Source: Lewinellaceae bacterium
GTDB lineage: Bacteria; Bacteroidota; Bacteroidia; Chitinophagales; Saprospiraceae
Length of the DNA: 64,000 nucleotides
Direction of reading: 5' to 3'
NCBI GenBank assembly: GCA_020636405.1
Contig: JACJXW010000004.1
Coordinates: forward strand, 1,860,001 to 1,924,000
Part shown: one piece after another, positions 1-8,008 of the stretch
Position numbering within the stretch: the first letter of the stretch is position 1
Layout: each line of letters begins with the position of its first letter
Translations under genes and position numbers: made by a program
The notes under the pieces: model-generated
What the model was told of the DNA's origin: nothing
What the model saw: only the letters and a program-made list of their open reading frames with translations
The model's database searches: none

Positions 1-18
1 TGAAGACATAGGGCAAAA

Positions 19-77
19 ACATGAGTCATCCCGAATTTTTCAATTCGTGTATTTCGAAAATTCGGGATGACTCATGT
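19..77. repeat. Perfect 21-bp inverted repeat (hairpin)
   Basis: The arms 19-39 and 57-77 are exact reverse complements (ACATGAGTCATCCCG... and ...CGGGATGACTCATGT) around a 17-nt loop. The arms end in A/T tracts at the loop, so it is not a classic terminator with a T-run after the stem. It could be a terminator of a gene left of the window or a palindromic intergenic repeat; which one cannot be decided here. Confidence 0.7.
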
Positions 78-131
78 GAATCAGGGGCCAAAGAGCCCTG
101 AAAGGGCCGGAAGGCAGACAGCTTATACGAT

Positions 132-1094
132 ACTTTTGATACGGAGGAATGTGCGATTTTTGACGTGCGATGTGCGATTTTTGATGGGGCCCTTTGGGAA
201 CAGCCCTTTCGCCCGCCCTACATCGAAAATCAAACATCATAAATCAAACATCAAAAATCAAAAGAGCTTGCCGGATCCCTGCCTCCATCAGCCGCCATTT
301 AGCCTCTGATTCGCATAAGTCATGCGTATCAGAGGTTAAAAAGAGCCATGAACGGTTCGGGTTAGAAAAAATCAGCCGGAGGATGCGGCACTTTTGATAC
401 GGAGGAATGTGCGATTTTTGACGTGCGATGTGCGATTTTTGATGGGGCTCTTTAGGAGCAGCCCTTTCGCCCGCCCTACATCGAAAATCAAACATCATAA
501 ATCAAACATCATAAATCAAAAGAGCTTGCCGGATCCCTGCCTCCATCAGCCGCCCTTTAGCCTCTGATTCGCATAAGTCATGCGTATCAGAGGTTAAAAA
601 GAGCCATGAACGGTTCGGGTTAGAAAAAATCAGCCGGAGGATGCGGCACTTTTGATACGGAGGAATGTGCGATTTTTGACGTGCGATGTGCGATTTTTGA
701 TGGGGCTCTTTGGGAGCAGCCCTTTCGCCCGCCCTACATCGAAAATCAAACATCATAAATCAAACATCATAAATCAAAAGAGCTTGCCGGATCCCTGCCT
801 CCATCAGCCGCCCTTTAGCCTCTGATTCGCATAAGTCATGCGTATCAGAGGTTAAAAAGAGCCATGAACGGTTCGGGTTAGAAAAAATCAGCCGGAGGAT
901 GCGGCACTTTTGATACGGAGGAATGTGCGATTTTTGACGTGCGATGTGCGATTTTTGATGGGGCTCTTTAGGAGCAGCCCTTTCGCCCGCCCTACATCGA
1001 AAATCAAACATCATAAATCAAACATCATAAATCAAAAGAGCTTGCCGGATCCCTGCCTCCATCAGCCGCCCTTTAGCCTCTGATTCGCATAACT
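132..1094. repeat. 258-bp tandem repeat array, about 3.75 copies
   Basis: Units begin at 132, 390, 648 and 906; the last is cut short near 1094. Copies differ by only a few bases, so the array is recent or homogenised. Each unit holds two parts. One is a low-complexity stretch rich in GATTTTTGAT and AAATCAAACATCA that is partly self-complementary. The other, absent from the last unit, is a hairpin with 14-nt arms (for example 302-337, CCTCTGATTCGCAT against ATGCGTATCAGAGG, one mismatch). The 258-bp period is a multiple of three, so short minus-strand frames recur, but each is stopped and nothing suggests coding. A diverged single copy of the first part lies at 61236-61350. Confidence 0.9.
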
Positions 1095-1184
1095 CATGTG
1101 TCCGTTCATCGTGCGGCGGGCATGGGGGAATAGGAGCAGGAAAGAAACGGAGGGGTGATTACCTGCCACTGCTCCGGCCCTCCT

Positions 1185-1568
1185 TCATTTTCTCGAATGC
1201 AGAGCGATCCGGTTACCTTCCGTATCCCGTATGACGGCCATGTAGCCATAATCTTCCGAGATCTGGGTCCTGGGAACGAGGATCTTGCCGCCGTTAGGCT
1301 CTACTCTGGCAAGCTCGTTGCTCAGGTCGCCCGAAGGAGCAGTGAAGTAGATCAGTATCCCGTCCATGGAGGGAGTATAGGCCTCTTTGTGATAGACCAA
1401 AGTGCCGGGAGAGCCGATCCCGTCTTCCCGGGAAGGGAACCACGCCATATCAAGAGGCCCCAGGTGGTGGCGCTCCAGTTGATAGCCGAATACGGCTTCG
1501 TAGAATTTTATCGCCCTTTCCATATCAGTGGTTGGGACTTCAAACCAGCCGACTACGTTTTTATCCAT
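1185..1568 (-). CDS. VOC (glyoxalase/bleomycin resistance) family protein
   Basis: 127 residues, one vicinal-oxygen-chelate domain. It opens with VGWFEVPTTDMERAIKFYEAVFGY, the usual first beta-alpha unit of short VOC proteins, and ends with VIRDTEGNRIALHS, the usual last strand. Such proteins bind a metal and act on small molecules as dimers, but the substrate cannot be read from the sequence. ATG start; stands alone on the minus strand downstream of the S24-like gene (26-bp gap), so the two may be co-transcribed. Confidence 0.85.
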   Translation of the reverse strand: MDKNVVGWFEVPTTDMERAIKFYEAVFGYQLERHHLGPLDMAWFPSREDGIGSPGTLVYHKEAYTPSMDGILIYFTAPSGDLSNELARVEPNGGKILVPRTQISEDYGYMAVIRDTEGNRIALHSRK

Positions 1569-1594
1569 GGTGATGAGTTTTAAGTTTCAAGGGT

Positions 1595-2029
1595 TCAAAC
1601 CCGAATCACATCCTTCACAACCCCCCAAATAGTAAAGTCTGTGTCCGGTTCAATTTCTTCTATACCTTCATCGGACTCCACAGCGGGCATATCATCAACG
1701 ATCTTCAGCCGGCGGATGGTGAATTCCCCTTCAAGATAAGCAATAATGACGTCTCTGTGCCGGGGGCTAACCTGCCGGTCAACAATGGCAATATCTCCAG
1801 GCGAATAGCCGGCTTCGGCGAGGCTGTCGTCTGTGAGGTGAACGAAAAAGGTATTACCCGGATGGCGGATCAGCGCCCGGCTAAGGTCCAGCCGCATGAA
1901 GTTAAACTCTTCCCCCGGAATGGGAAAGTTGAGCGGGTTGCCTTCCTCCACTTGCATGTAAGGCGTCATATCACTGAGGCTGACTACCGGTACGGTCTGA
2001 AATTCCTCAAAAACAAATGTGTGCGCCAT
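1595..2029 (-). CDS. UmuD/S24-like protein, catalytic lysine replaced by arginine
   Basis: 144 residues from the ATG at 2029, chosen because the protein then begins MAHTFVFEEF; an ATG at 2068 would add 13 unlikely residues. Residues 46-107 align well by eye with the UmuD/LexA serine-lysine peptidase domain (RLDLSRALIRHP, then DDSLAEAGYSPGDIAIVD, then GEFTIRRL). The nucleophile serine is kept (Ser69), but the UmuD motif GEFTVK has become GEFTIR (Arg106), so the general-base lysine is missing. No Ala-Gly or Cys-Gly cleavage site is seen in the N-terminal arm. No umuC-like gene is nearby. It is probably a non-cleaving regulator or polymerase partner; that role is inference. Confidence 0.75.
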   Translation of the reverse strand: MAHTFVFEEFQTVPVVSLSDMTPYMQVEEGNPLNFPIPGEEFNFMRLDLSRALIRHPGNTFFVHLTDDSLAEAGYSPGDIAIVDRQVSPRHRDVIIAYLEGEFTIRRLKIVDDMPAVESDEGIEEIEPDTDFTIWGVVKDVIRV

Positions 2030-2069
2030 GGTTGAATTTTTTGTTTCTAAAGACAATATTAAATACAAT

Positions 2070-2084
2070 TTGTTTTAAAAACAA
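2070..2084. promoter_or_regulatory. Candidate operator palindrome TTGTTTT-A-AAAACAA
   Basis: A perfect 7-bp inverted repeat with one central base lies 40 bp upstream of the S24-like start and about 230 bp upstream of transketolase. It sits where an autoregulatory operator for the S24-like gene would be expected. The divergent spacer also carries a small GC hairpin (2114-2130, GCCCCT against AGGGGC) and two long T tracts, with no clear promoter consensus. Confidence 0.35.
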
Positions 2085-2315
2085 CAACTGGGCCGTTTTT
2101 TTTATGGATCCGGGCCCCTGTAGAAGGGGCTGAGAGGCATTTGACGTAATAGAAACGTAGTTTTTTTATTCCGGATGGGTATTTGCAGGGCCCATTTTTT
2201 AGATAGCCTTCGATAAAAACCTTTTTTTTGTAGAGGAATTGAACGGCAGGGCCGGGGCACAGAACCCGGGCCGGCCAATAACCGTTTCTCAAAAGGAAAT
2301 AGAAAAATCTGACCA

Positions 2316-4376
2316 ATGGCTTCCACAGAGACCACCATTGCCCAAAAGGCCGCTGACAATATTCGCGCACTTTCAGCAGCTATGGTTGAACGCGCCAACT
2401 CCGGCCATCCCGGAGGCGCTATGGGCGGCGCCGATTACGTTCACATACTCTTCAGCGAATTCATGGAATTCGACCCCGAAGAGCCCCAATGGCCTTTCCG
2501 CGACCGCTTTTTCCTGGATCCCGGCCACATGTCCGCTATGTTGTATTCCATTCAGCACCTTCTCGGCCATTACAGTACGGAAGACCTGATGAATTTCCGG
2601 CAGTGGGGCAGCGCTACTCCGGGCCATCCGGAGCTGGATGTCGACAGGGGCGTGGAGAATACCTCCGGCCCGCTCGGCCAGGGGCACACTTTTGGCATCG
2701 GGAGCGCCATTGCCGAGCGCTTCCTGTCGGTCCGTTTCGGGGAAGTTACGGAACATAAAACCTACATCTATATCTCTGACGGCGGTATTCAGGAAGAAGT
2801 ATCCCAGGGCGCGGGGCGTATTGCCGGCTTTCTGGGCCTGGGTAATGTCATCATGTTTTATGATGCCAATGACATCCAATTGTCTTCGGAAGTTTCGGTG
2901 GTCATGGATGAAGATACGGCCCGGAAATACGAGGCCTGGGGCTGGCATGTACAAACCATTGAGGGCAACAACCCGGACGCGATCCGCCGGGCCCTGCGGG
3001 CGGCGGTGGCAGAAACCGGCAGGCCCTCCCTCATCATCGGCAAGACCATCATGGGCAAGGGAGCGGTCACGGAAGACGGCCGGTCCTTCGAGCGTGAGGT
3101 AGAGACCCACGGCCAGCCATTGAGCAAAGCCGGGGCTTCCTTCGAAAAAACGATCCGCAATCTGGGTGGAGACCCCGACAATCCCTTCCTGGTGTTCCCG
3201 GAAGTCGCCGAGTACTACGCCAAGGTAAGGAAAGATAAACACGCGGCAGCCAGCCAGCGTCGAAGCCACTTCAGCGAATGGCAAAAGGCCAATCCGGGCC
3301 TGGCGTCCAAACTGGAGGGCTTCCTTTCCGGCAAACTTCCGGAGCTCGACTTCAGCAGCATTGAGCAAAAGGCTGGTATCCCAACCCGGAACGCCTCGGG
3401 CAACGTATTGTCCTATCTGTCCGGTAAGTTGGAGAACATGATCGTCGCCTCCGCCGACCTGTCCAACAGCGATAAAACGGACGCTTTTCTCAAAAAGACC
3501 AAACCATTCGCCCGCAACGACTTCAGCGGCGCCTTTCTTCAGGCTGGCGTTTCCGAGCTGACCATGGCAGCTCTGGCTACCGGCATGGCGCTGCACGGCG
3601 GCGTAATTCCCGCCTGTGCCACCTTCTTTGTTTTTTCCGACTTCATGAAACCCGCCATTCGCCTGGCCGCACTGATGGAGCAACCCGTCATTTTCATCTG
3701 GACGCACGACGCCTTTCGGGTTGGTGAAGACGGCCCCACGCACCAGCCTGTGGAGCAGGAAGCTCAGATCCGCCTGTTGGAGCAACTGCAAACGCACTCC
3801 GGCCGCAACAGCTTCCTGGCCCTGCGCCCTGCCGATGCGGACGAGACAACCGTTTGCTGGCAGATGGCCCTGGAGAACCGAAACGGCCCCAGCGGCCTGA
3901 TCCTCTCTCGGCAGAACATCCCCAGCCTGCCTGCCCGCAAGGGCTCCACGCGCTTTCAGGACGCACAGGAGGCCCGCAAAGGCGCCTACATCGTGCAGGA
4001 GGCCAAAGGCGGCCAGCCGGACATCATCCTGGTGGCCAACGGCTCCGAAGTAGCTACCCTGGTCGAAGGGTCCGAGCTGCTGCGCGAGAAGAAAAAGCTC
4101 AAAGTGCGCATCGTATCGGCTCCTTCCGAAGGACTCTTCCGCAACCAGCCGCTGGATTACCAGTGGGATGTCCTCCCGCCCGATGTGCCTACCCTGGGCC
4201 TGACCGCTGGCCTGCCTTCCACCCTGCAGGGGCTCGTTGGGCCGTTGGGCAAAGCCATCGGCATGAGCCACTTTGGCTATTCGGCGCCCTACACCGTGCT
4301 GGATGAAAAGCTGGGGTATACGGGTAAGAATGTGTATAAAAAAGCCCTGGAGTACCTGGAAGAATTTGAGGATTGA
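2316..4376 (+). CDS. tkt: Transketolase
   Basis: 686 residues, the usual full length. It moves two-carbon ketol units between sugar phosphates in the non-oxidative pentose phosphate pathway, using thiamine diphosphate. Seen: the N-terminal ERANSGHPGGAMGGAD with the catalytic histidine; the thiamine-binding stretch YISDGGIQEEVSQGAG, where the usual GDG is SDG; the pyrimidine-domain motif RVGEDGPTHQPVEQ with the conserved glutamate; and a normal C-terminal domain (VSAPSEGLF). Start ATG at 2316 fits the family N terminus. It converges with the DUF5694 gene with a 16-bp gap and no terminator between them. Confidence 0.95.
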   Translation: MASTETTIAQKAADNIRALSAAMVERANSGHPGGAMGGADYVHILFSEFMEFDPEEPQWPFRDRFFLDPGHMSAMLYSIQHLLGHYSTEDLMNFRQWGSATPGHPELDVDRGVENTSGPLGQGHTFGIGSAIAERFLSVRFGEVTEHKTYIYISDGGIQEEVSQGAGRIAGFLGLGNVIMFYDANDIQLSSEVSVVMDEDTARKYEAWGWHVQTIEGNNPDAIRRALRAAVAETGRPSLIIGKTIMGKGAVTEDGRSFEREVETHGQPLSKAGASFEKTIRNLGGDPDNPFLVFPEVAEYYAKVRKDKHAAASQRRSHFSEWQKANPGLASKLEGFLSGKLPELDFSSIEQKAGIPTRNASGNVLSYLSGKLENMIVASADLSNSDKTDAFLKKTKPFARNDFSGAFLQAGVSELTMAALATGMALHGGVIPACATFFVFSDFMKPAIRLAALMEQPVIFIWTHDAFRVGEDGPTHQPVEQEAQIRLLEQLQTHSGRNSFLALRPADADETTVCWQMALENRNGPSGLILSRQNIPSLPARKGSTRFQDAQEARKGAYIVQEAKGGQPDIILVANGSEVATLVEGSELLREKKKLKVRIVSAPSEGLFRNQPLDYQWDVLPPDVPTLGLTAGLPSTLQGLVGPLGKAIGMSHFGYSAPYTVLDEKLGYTGKNVYKKALEYLEEFED

Positions 4377-4392
4377 CGATAGATTGGCCCTT

Positions 4393-5262
4393 TCACGGCT
4401 CCAAACTTCCAAACTCCACCAATTCATACTCCGGGGTGCATTCAAACAGATACCTCAGTATTGGAATATGCCCTGCCCCGAAGAGTACGAGAATGCGGTC
4501 TTCCGGGCCCTCGGTGATATTCTGGATGTTCCGGAAAATGCGCAGGTTGCGGTTGAACCAAAACATGGAAAGGGCATCGGGGCCCTGCATGCCTTCCGAT
4601 TTGAAGTGCCCGGCCAGATAGGCGCCGAAACCCCGGTTCAGTACCTTTTCCGAATTGATGTACCGAAAGTTGTCCAGCAAGCTGTGCTCTACGGTAAGCC
4701 TGTCCTCGTAGTGGTATAACCTGGCATACTTTTCGGAAATCTCATCCTGGCCGCCGAAATAATGCCCCGACACCAGCGTGTCGAGGTAGTGGGGTGCAGC
4801 TGCGCTGTCCCGGTTATCCCGCCACTCCAGGAGGAGCGGATAAGCGTCAACGCCATACAGGGTATCCAGTCCGAACCGGCTCATCAGCCGGATGGCGACC
4901 TGGTCGATCTCCGAGGCGCCCAAAGGGCGGGTACCGGCTTTCCATCCTTCGTAACGGCGAATGAGATACCCGCTGTTGCGCCCGCCCTCCACCGCGATCT
5001 TGGTAGGTTGGAACCGGGCGAGGTAGTCCAGCAGTTCTTCTAGTTCCTTTTGCCGCTGATCGGAAAAGATGTTCATCTTGTTTTCCTCGGCGGCCACGTG
5101 GGCGTCGAGCCCCGGATAGTTGAAATGCCAGGTTCCCACCAGGAGGACCTGGGGAATGGGGCGGTTGCCGATTAATATGGAGTCCGGATCGATAAAGTCC
5201 ATGTTTTGTGCGCGAAGAGGAGCACTGAGCAAGAGGGTGGCGAGAAGGAAGATGTTCTTCAT
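4393..5262 (-). CDS. Secreted DUF5694 (TraB-like) protein
   Basis: 289 residues with a signal peptide (MKNIFLLATLLLSAPLRAQ). The mature protein starts with the family hallmark QVLLVGTWHFNYPG and later carries KIAVEGG and LVLFGAGH, giving the histidine/glutamate pattern of the TraB/GumN/EreA-like fold that DUF5694 resembles. Members are probably metal-dependent hydrolases of the periplasm or outer surface, but no substrate is established. It is a single gene converging with transketolase. Confidence 0.8.
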   Translation of the reverse strand: MKNIFLLATLLLSAPLRAQNMDFIDPDSILIGNRPIPQVLLVGTWHFNYPGLDAHVAAEENKMNIFSDQRQKELEELLDYLARFQPTKIAVEGGRNSGYLIRRYEGWKAGTRPLGASEIDQVAIRLMSRFGLDTLYGVDAYPLLLEWRDNRDSAAAPHYLDTLVSGHYFGGQDEISEKYARLYHYEDRLTVEHSLLDNFRYINSEKVLNRGFGAYLAGHFKSEGMQGPDALSMFWFNRNLRIFRNIQNITEGPEDRILVLFGAGHIPILRYLFECTPEYELVEFGSLEP

Positions 5263-5460
5263 GGTTGTACTTGTTTTTTATGATAGCCCGAAGATGCACG
5301 CCTGGCGCCGGGATGCGAAAAAAATGGTAGGAACGCCCCCAAATAAGGGATGTACCCTCGAAAAGCTATACGTACAACAATTGACGGATGTGGTGTAAAA
5401 AAAGAGGGGCTTGGTGTAATTATAAGGTATCGTTGACACCTGAATTCGTACCTTTTGTCC

Positions 5461-6474
5461 ATGAATTGGAGCAAACGCACCTTGTGGCATGTATCGGCCT
5501 GGATGGCCTATCTCCTTTACCAGGAGTTGGAAGATTTTATCCGCGGAGGCTGGAATGAAAGAGACATTGCCTATTTCATTTCTCTGGGCAGTGTGCGGAT
5601 CGTAGTATTCTATATGTTTTACAGTTTGATCTGGCCTCATTTTTTGCGGGCCGGCCGTTGGCCTTTCCTTATCATTCTGGTGCCTTTAGGTATCTTACTG
5701 TTCCCTGCGTTGCGATATGGCATTGAAGAGGCCTTATATCCTGCCCTGCTCGGTTTTGGCAATTACAAGAACCCTACCGTGTTCTCTTATTTGCAGGATA
5801 ACCTGTTTTGGCGGGCATTGCCCATCACGGCGGCCAGCATCATCATTTATCTGCTGGAACAGCGCCGAGAGGCAGAGCGTATTCGCAGGGAACTGGAACA
5901 CGGGAAAACGTCGTCCGAACTGGCTTTCCTGCGCAGCCAACTCAACCCCCACTTTCTGTTCAATACACTGAGCTACCTTTATAAGGAAGCAATCCAGGTG
6001 AGCCCTCCTCTGGGGAGCACCATTTTACAACTCTCGGATATGCTGCGGTACACTCTGGATAGCGCCGGTAAGGAAAAAGTGCCGATCGAAGAAGAGGTAC
6101 AGCTGTTGCGCAATTATATGGCCATTTTTGAAAAGCGCTTCAATGGACGGTTCTTTGCAACGCTCACGGTAATTGGCCGGGAGCTATCCCAAAAGATGGA
6201 GCCATTGCTGTTGATCCCATTTTTCGAAAATGCTTTCAAACACGGCCTTACCTCTGATCCGGAACGGCCCGTCCGGTTTGAGCTGGAAGTAGGAACAGGG
6301 ATATTGTCTTTCCGGGGCTCCAACCACATTATCCGGAAGCAGAAAGGCCCAGGTTCAGGTATTGGGTTGGAAAACGTGAAACGCCGCCTGGCCTTGTGTT
6401 ACCCTGAACGCTATAATTTGTCTATTGAGCATAATCAAGATGCCTTTACAGTTGACTTAAAGCTGAAATTATGA
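5461..6474 (+). CDS. LytS-type sensor histidine kinase
   Basis: 337 residues from the ATG at 5461 (a TTG two codons upstream is less likely). Four hydrophobic segments occupy roughly residues 10-140, followed by a coiled linker and the His_kinase domain (PF06580) with SQLNPHFLFNTLSYL as phospho-acceptor box, LIPFFENAFKHG as N-box and GSGIGLENVKRRL as G-box. The stop overlaps the start of the next gene by 4 bp, so it is translationally coupled to its LytTR response regulator. The signal sensed is unknown. The bases just before the start, TACCTTTTG, resemble a Bacteroidota -7 box but lie very close to the ATG. Confidence 0.93.
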   Translation: MNWSKRTLWHVSAWMAYLLYQELEDFIRGGWNERDIAYFISLGSVRIVVFYMFYSLIWPHFLRAGRWPFLIILVPLGILLFPALRYGIEEALYPALLGFGNYKNPTVFSYLQDNLFWRALPITAASIIIYLLEQRREAERIRRELEHGKTSSELAFLRSQLNPHFLFNTLSYLYKEAIQVSPPLGSTILQLSDMLRYTLDSAGKEKVPIEEEVQLLRNYMAIFEKRFNGRFFATLTVIGRELSQKMEPLLLIPFFENAFKHGLTSDPERPVRFELEVGTGILSFRGSNHIIRKQKGPGSGIGLENVKRRLALCYPERYNLSIEHNQDAFTVDLKLKL

Positions 6475-7187
6475 ATCGCCCGCTGCAATGCCTGGCCGTT
6501 GACGATGAACCCCATGCCTTGGAACTGCTGAGCCTATACATTGAAAAAACGCCCTTTCTGGAACTGTCCCATTCTACTACATCTCCATGGGAAGCGCTGT
6601 CGTGGCTGCAGCAAGGCAAGGCAGGCCTGATCTTCCTTGACATTCAGATGGACGAGTTGACCGGTATACAACTGCTGCAGATTGCCGGAAAAACCTGCCC
6701 GGTTATTCTGACGACCGCTTATTCCGAATATGCTTTGGAGAGCTACGAATATCAGGTTGCCGATTATCTGTTAAAACCCTATTCCTTCGAACGTTTTCTG
6801 AAAGCCGTCAACGGCGTATGGCAGCAACAGCAGGAGGAACAGGCTTCACCACCGCCTGCCCCTGATTATCTTTTTGTAAAAGGAGACGCCAAAAACAAAT
6901 TCCATCGCCTGCACCTGAGTGAAATCTGTTATATCGAGGGCTTGCGCAATTACGTGCGCTATATCGGAACGGCTAAGAAGTCCATCTCCCTGCAAAACCT
7001 GAAGGAATTAGAGGGAGCGTTGCCGCCGGAGCAGTTCGTGCGCATCCATAAGTCCTTCATCATCAATCTAGTGCATGTTGAACAAGTTGAGGGCAACTCC
7101 GTTTTGGTGAACGGCCGGCGGCTGCCGGTGGGCAGCAGCTACCGCCGCCGCCTTTTTGAGTTGATCGAGCGTTACAGGATGGGATAG
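6471..7187 (+). CDS. LytTR-family response regulator
   Basis: 238 residues. The receiver domain (1-115) has Asp11/Asp12, phospho-acceptor Asp57 in IFLDIQM and Lys in LLKPYSFERF. The LytTR DNA-binding domain (about 135-235) shows CYIEGLRNYVRY and FVRIHKSFIIN. It pairs with the LytS-type kinase whose stop it overlaps. The PepSY-like gene 140 bp downstream is a plausible target or operon member, which is inference. Confidence 0.95.
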   Translation: MNRPLQCLAVDDEPHALELLSLYIEKTPFLELSHSTTSPWEALSWLQQGKAGLIFLDIQMDELTGIQLLQIAGKTCPVILTTAYSEYALESYEYQVADYLLKPYSFERFLKAVNGVWQQQQEEQASPPPAPDYLFVKGDAKNKFHRLHLSEICYIEGLRNYVRYIGTAKKSISLQNLKELEGALPPEQFVRIHKSFIINLVHVEQVEGNSVLVNGRRLPVGSSYRRRLFELIERYRMG

Positions 7188-7328
7188 GGAAAGCCGCTGA
7201 TTCGCACGGCTCCTCTTGGTTCGTCCTCACCTGCTCCAAAAATCTTTTCCCTTCCCTTTCCCCTTTCTTCAAAAGAAATTCAGAATCCCCTCTTCAATTT
7301 CGCCTCATAAACTTCAAAACCAAAGTGT

Positions 7329-7787
7329 ATGATAAAAGCACTGATGAGTGTTGCCCTCTTGCTTGCAGCAGCTGTTGTGGCGCCTGTCCTGGGCCAGGAA
7401 TCGGACGTTCCCTCCACCATCGCTGCGGCCTTTGCCCAAAAATACCCCAAAGCGGATGACGTGGCCTGGGAAGAGTTGGACGACTCCTTCATCGCCAGCT
7501 TCCTGAACGGCGATTATTATTGTGACGCCCATTTTGACAAAGCGGGCAACTGGATGGAAACTTCCACCATCATTGACGAGGCAGACCTGCCCAAAGCCGT
7601 TGCCGCGTCGGTGAAAGGAAAATACCCTAACCTGGACTACTTTACCTCCATTGTACAGTCGGACCGGCCGGAAGGGCTCCTTTACTATCTGGGTTTCGAG
7701 AAGGGCTATGACTACATTACCCTTACGGTAGACAACAAAGGGATGATCCTGGACGAGCAGGTAGAATCCTTTGACGGAAATGACTAG
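7329..7787 (+). CDS. Secreted PepSY-like (DUF2874) protein
   Basis: 152 residues, signal peptide MIKALMSVALLLAAAVVAPVLG, then two copies of the beta-lactamase-inhibitor-like repeat: residues around IAAAFAQKYPKADDVAWEE and around VAASVKGKYPNLDYFTSI. Such small periplasmic proteins are common in Bacteroidota, and their partner proteins are mostly unknown. A strong terminator follows at 7834. Confidence 0.8.
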   Translation: MIKALMSVALLLAAAVVAPVLGQESDVPSTIAAAFAQKYPKADDVAWEELDDSFIASFLNGDYYCDAHFDKAGNWMETSTIIDEADLPKAVAASVKGKYPNLDYFTSIVQSDRPEGLLYYLGFEKGYDYITLTVDNKGMILDEQVESFDGND

Positions 7788-7833
7788 CCTGATTAATCGT
7801 CAATTTATACTTTCGTTTGTTAACTAGTGCATA

Positions 7834-7870
7834 GGTATTGGGGGGAGTTGCCACCCAATACCTTTTTTTT
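7834..7870 (+). terminator. Rho-independent terminator
   Basis: Perfect 9-bp stem GGTATTGGG / CCCAATACC (7834-7842, 7854-7862), 11-nt loop, followed directly by eight T. It ends the transcript carrying the PepSY-like gene. Confidence 0.9.
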
Positions 7871-7928
7871 GCCAGAGGACAGGTTCTGACAATTGTCATT
7901 GACAGACAAGGCAATTATTTTTTAAAAT

Positions 7929-7960
7929 GGAAATGCAAAATTTCCACTCTCTGAGAGTGG
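7929..7960. promoter_or_regulatory. Two overlapping palindromes upstream of the PLP-enzyme cassette
   Basis: GGAAAT-gcaaa-ATTTCC (7929-7945) overlaps by two bases a perfect 8-bp palindrome CCACTCTC-t-GAGAGTGG (7944-7960), which is followed by CCGTTTTTATTT. The pair sits 48 bp before the start codon at 8009. It could be an operator, or mutually exclusive RNA hairpins where the second, T-trailed one acts as an attenuator. Confidence 0.4.
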
Positions 7961-8008
7961 CCGTTTTTATTTAAGTCGTCAATAAGCCAAATAAAAAAAC
8001 AAGTAGCG

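Noticed and set aside
244..1014. Three repeated 84-residue minus-strand reading frames in the tandem array
   Set aside because: They arise because the 258-bp period is a multiple of three; each is stopped at the unit end, has no ribosome site and consists of low-complexity repeat sequence.
132..1094. Possible CRISPR array
   Set aside because: The whole 258-bp unit is repeated, not a short repeat with unique spacers, and no cas gene is present.
1155..1583. 142-codon plus-strand frame opposite the VOC gene
   Set aside because: The minus-strand VOC protein has clear family motifs; this is its shadow.
2373..4445. 690-codon open frame antisense to transketolase
   Set aside because: A shadow of GC-rich codons; transketolase on the plus strand has all family motifs and the antisense frame has none.
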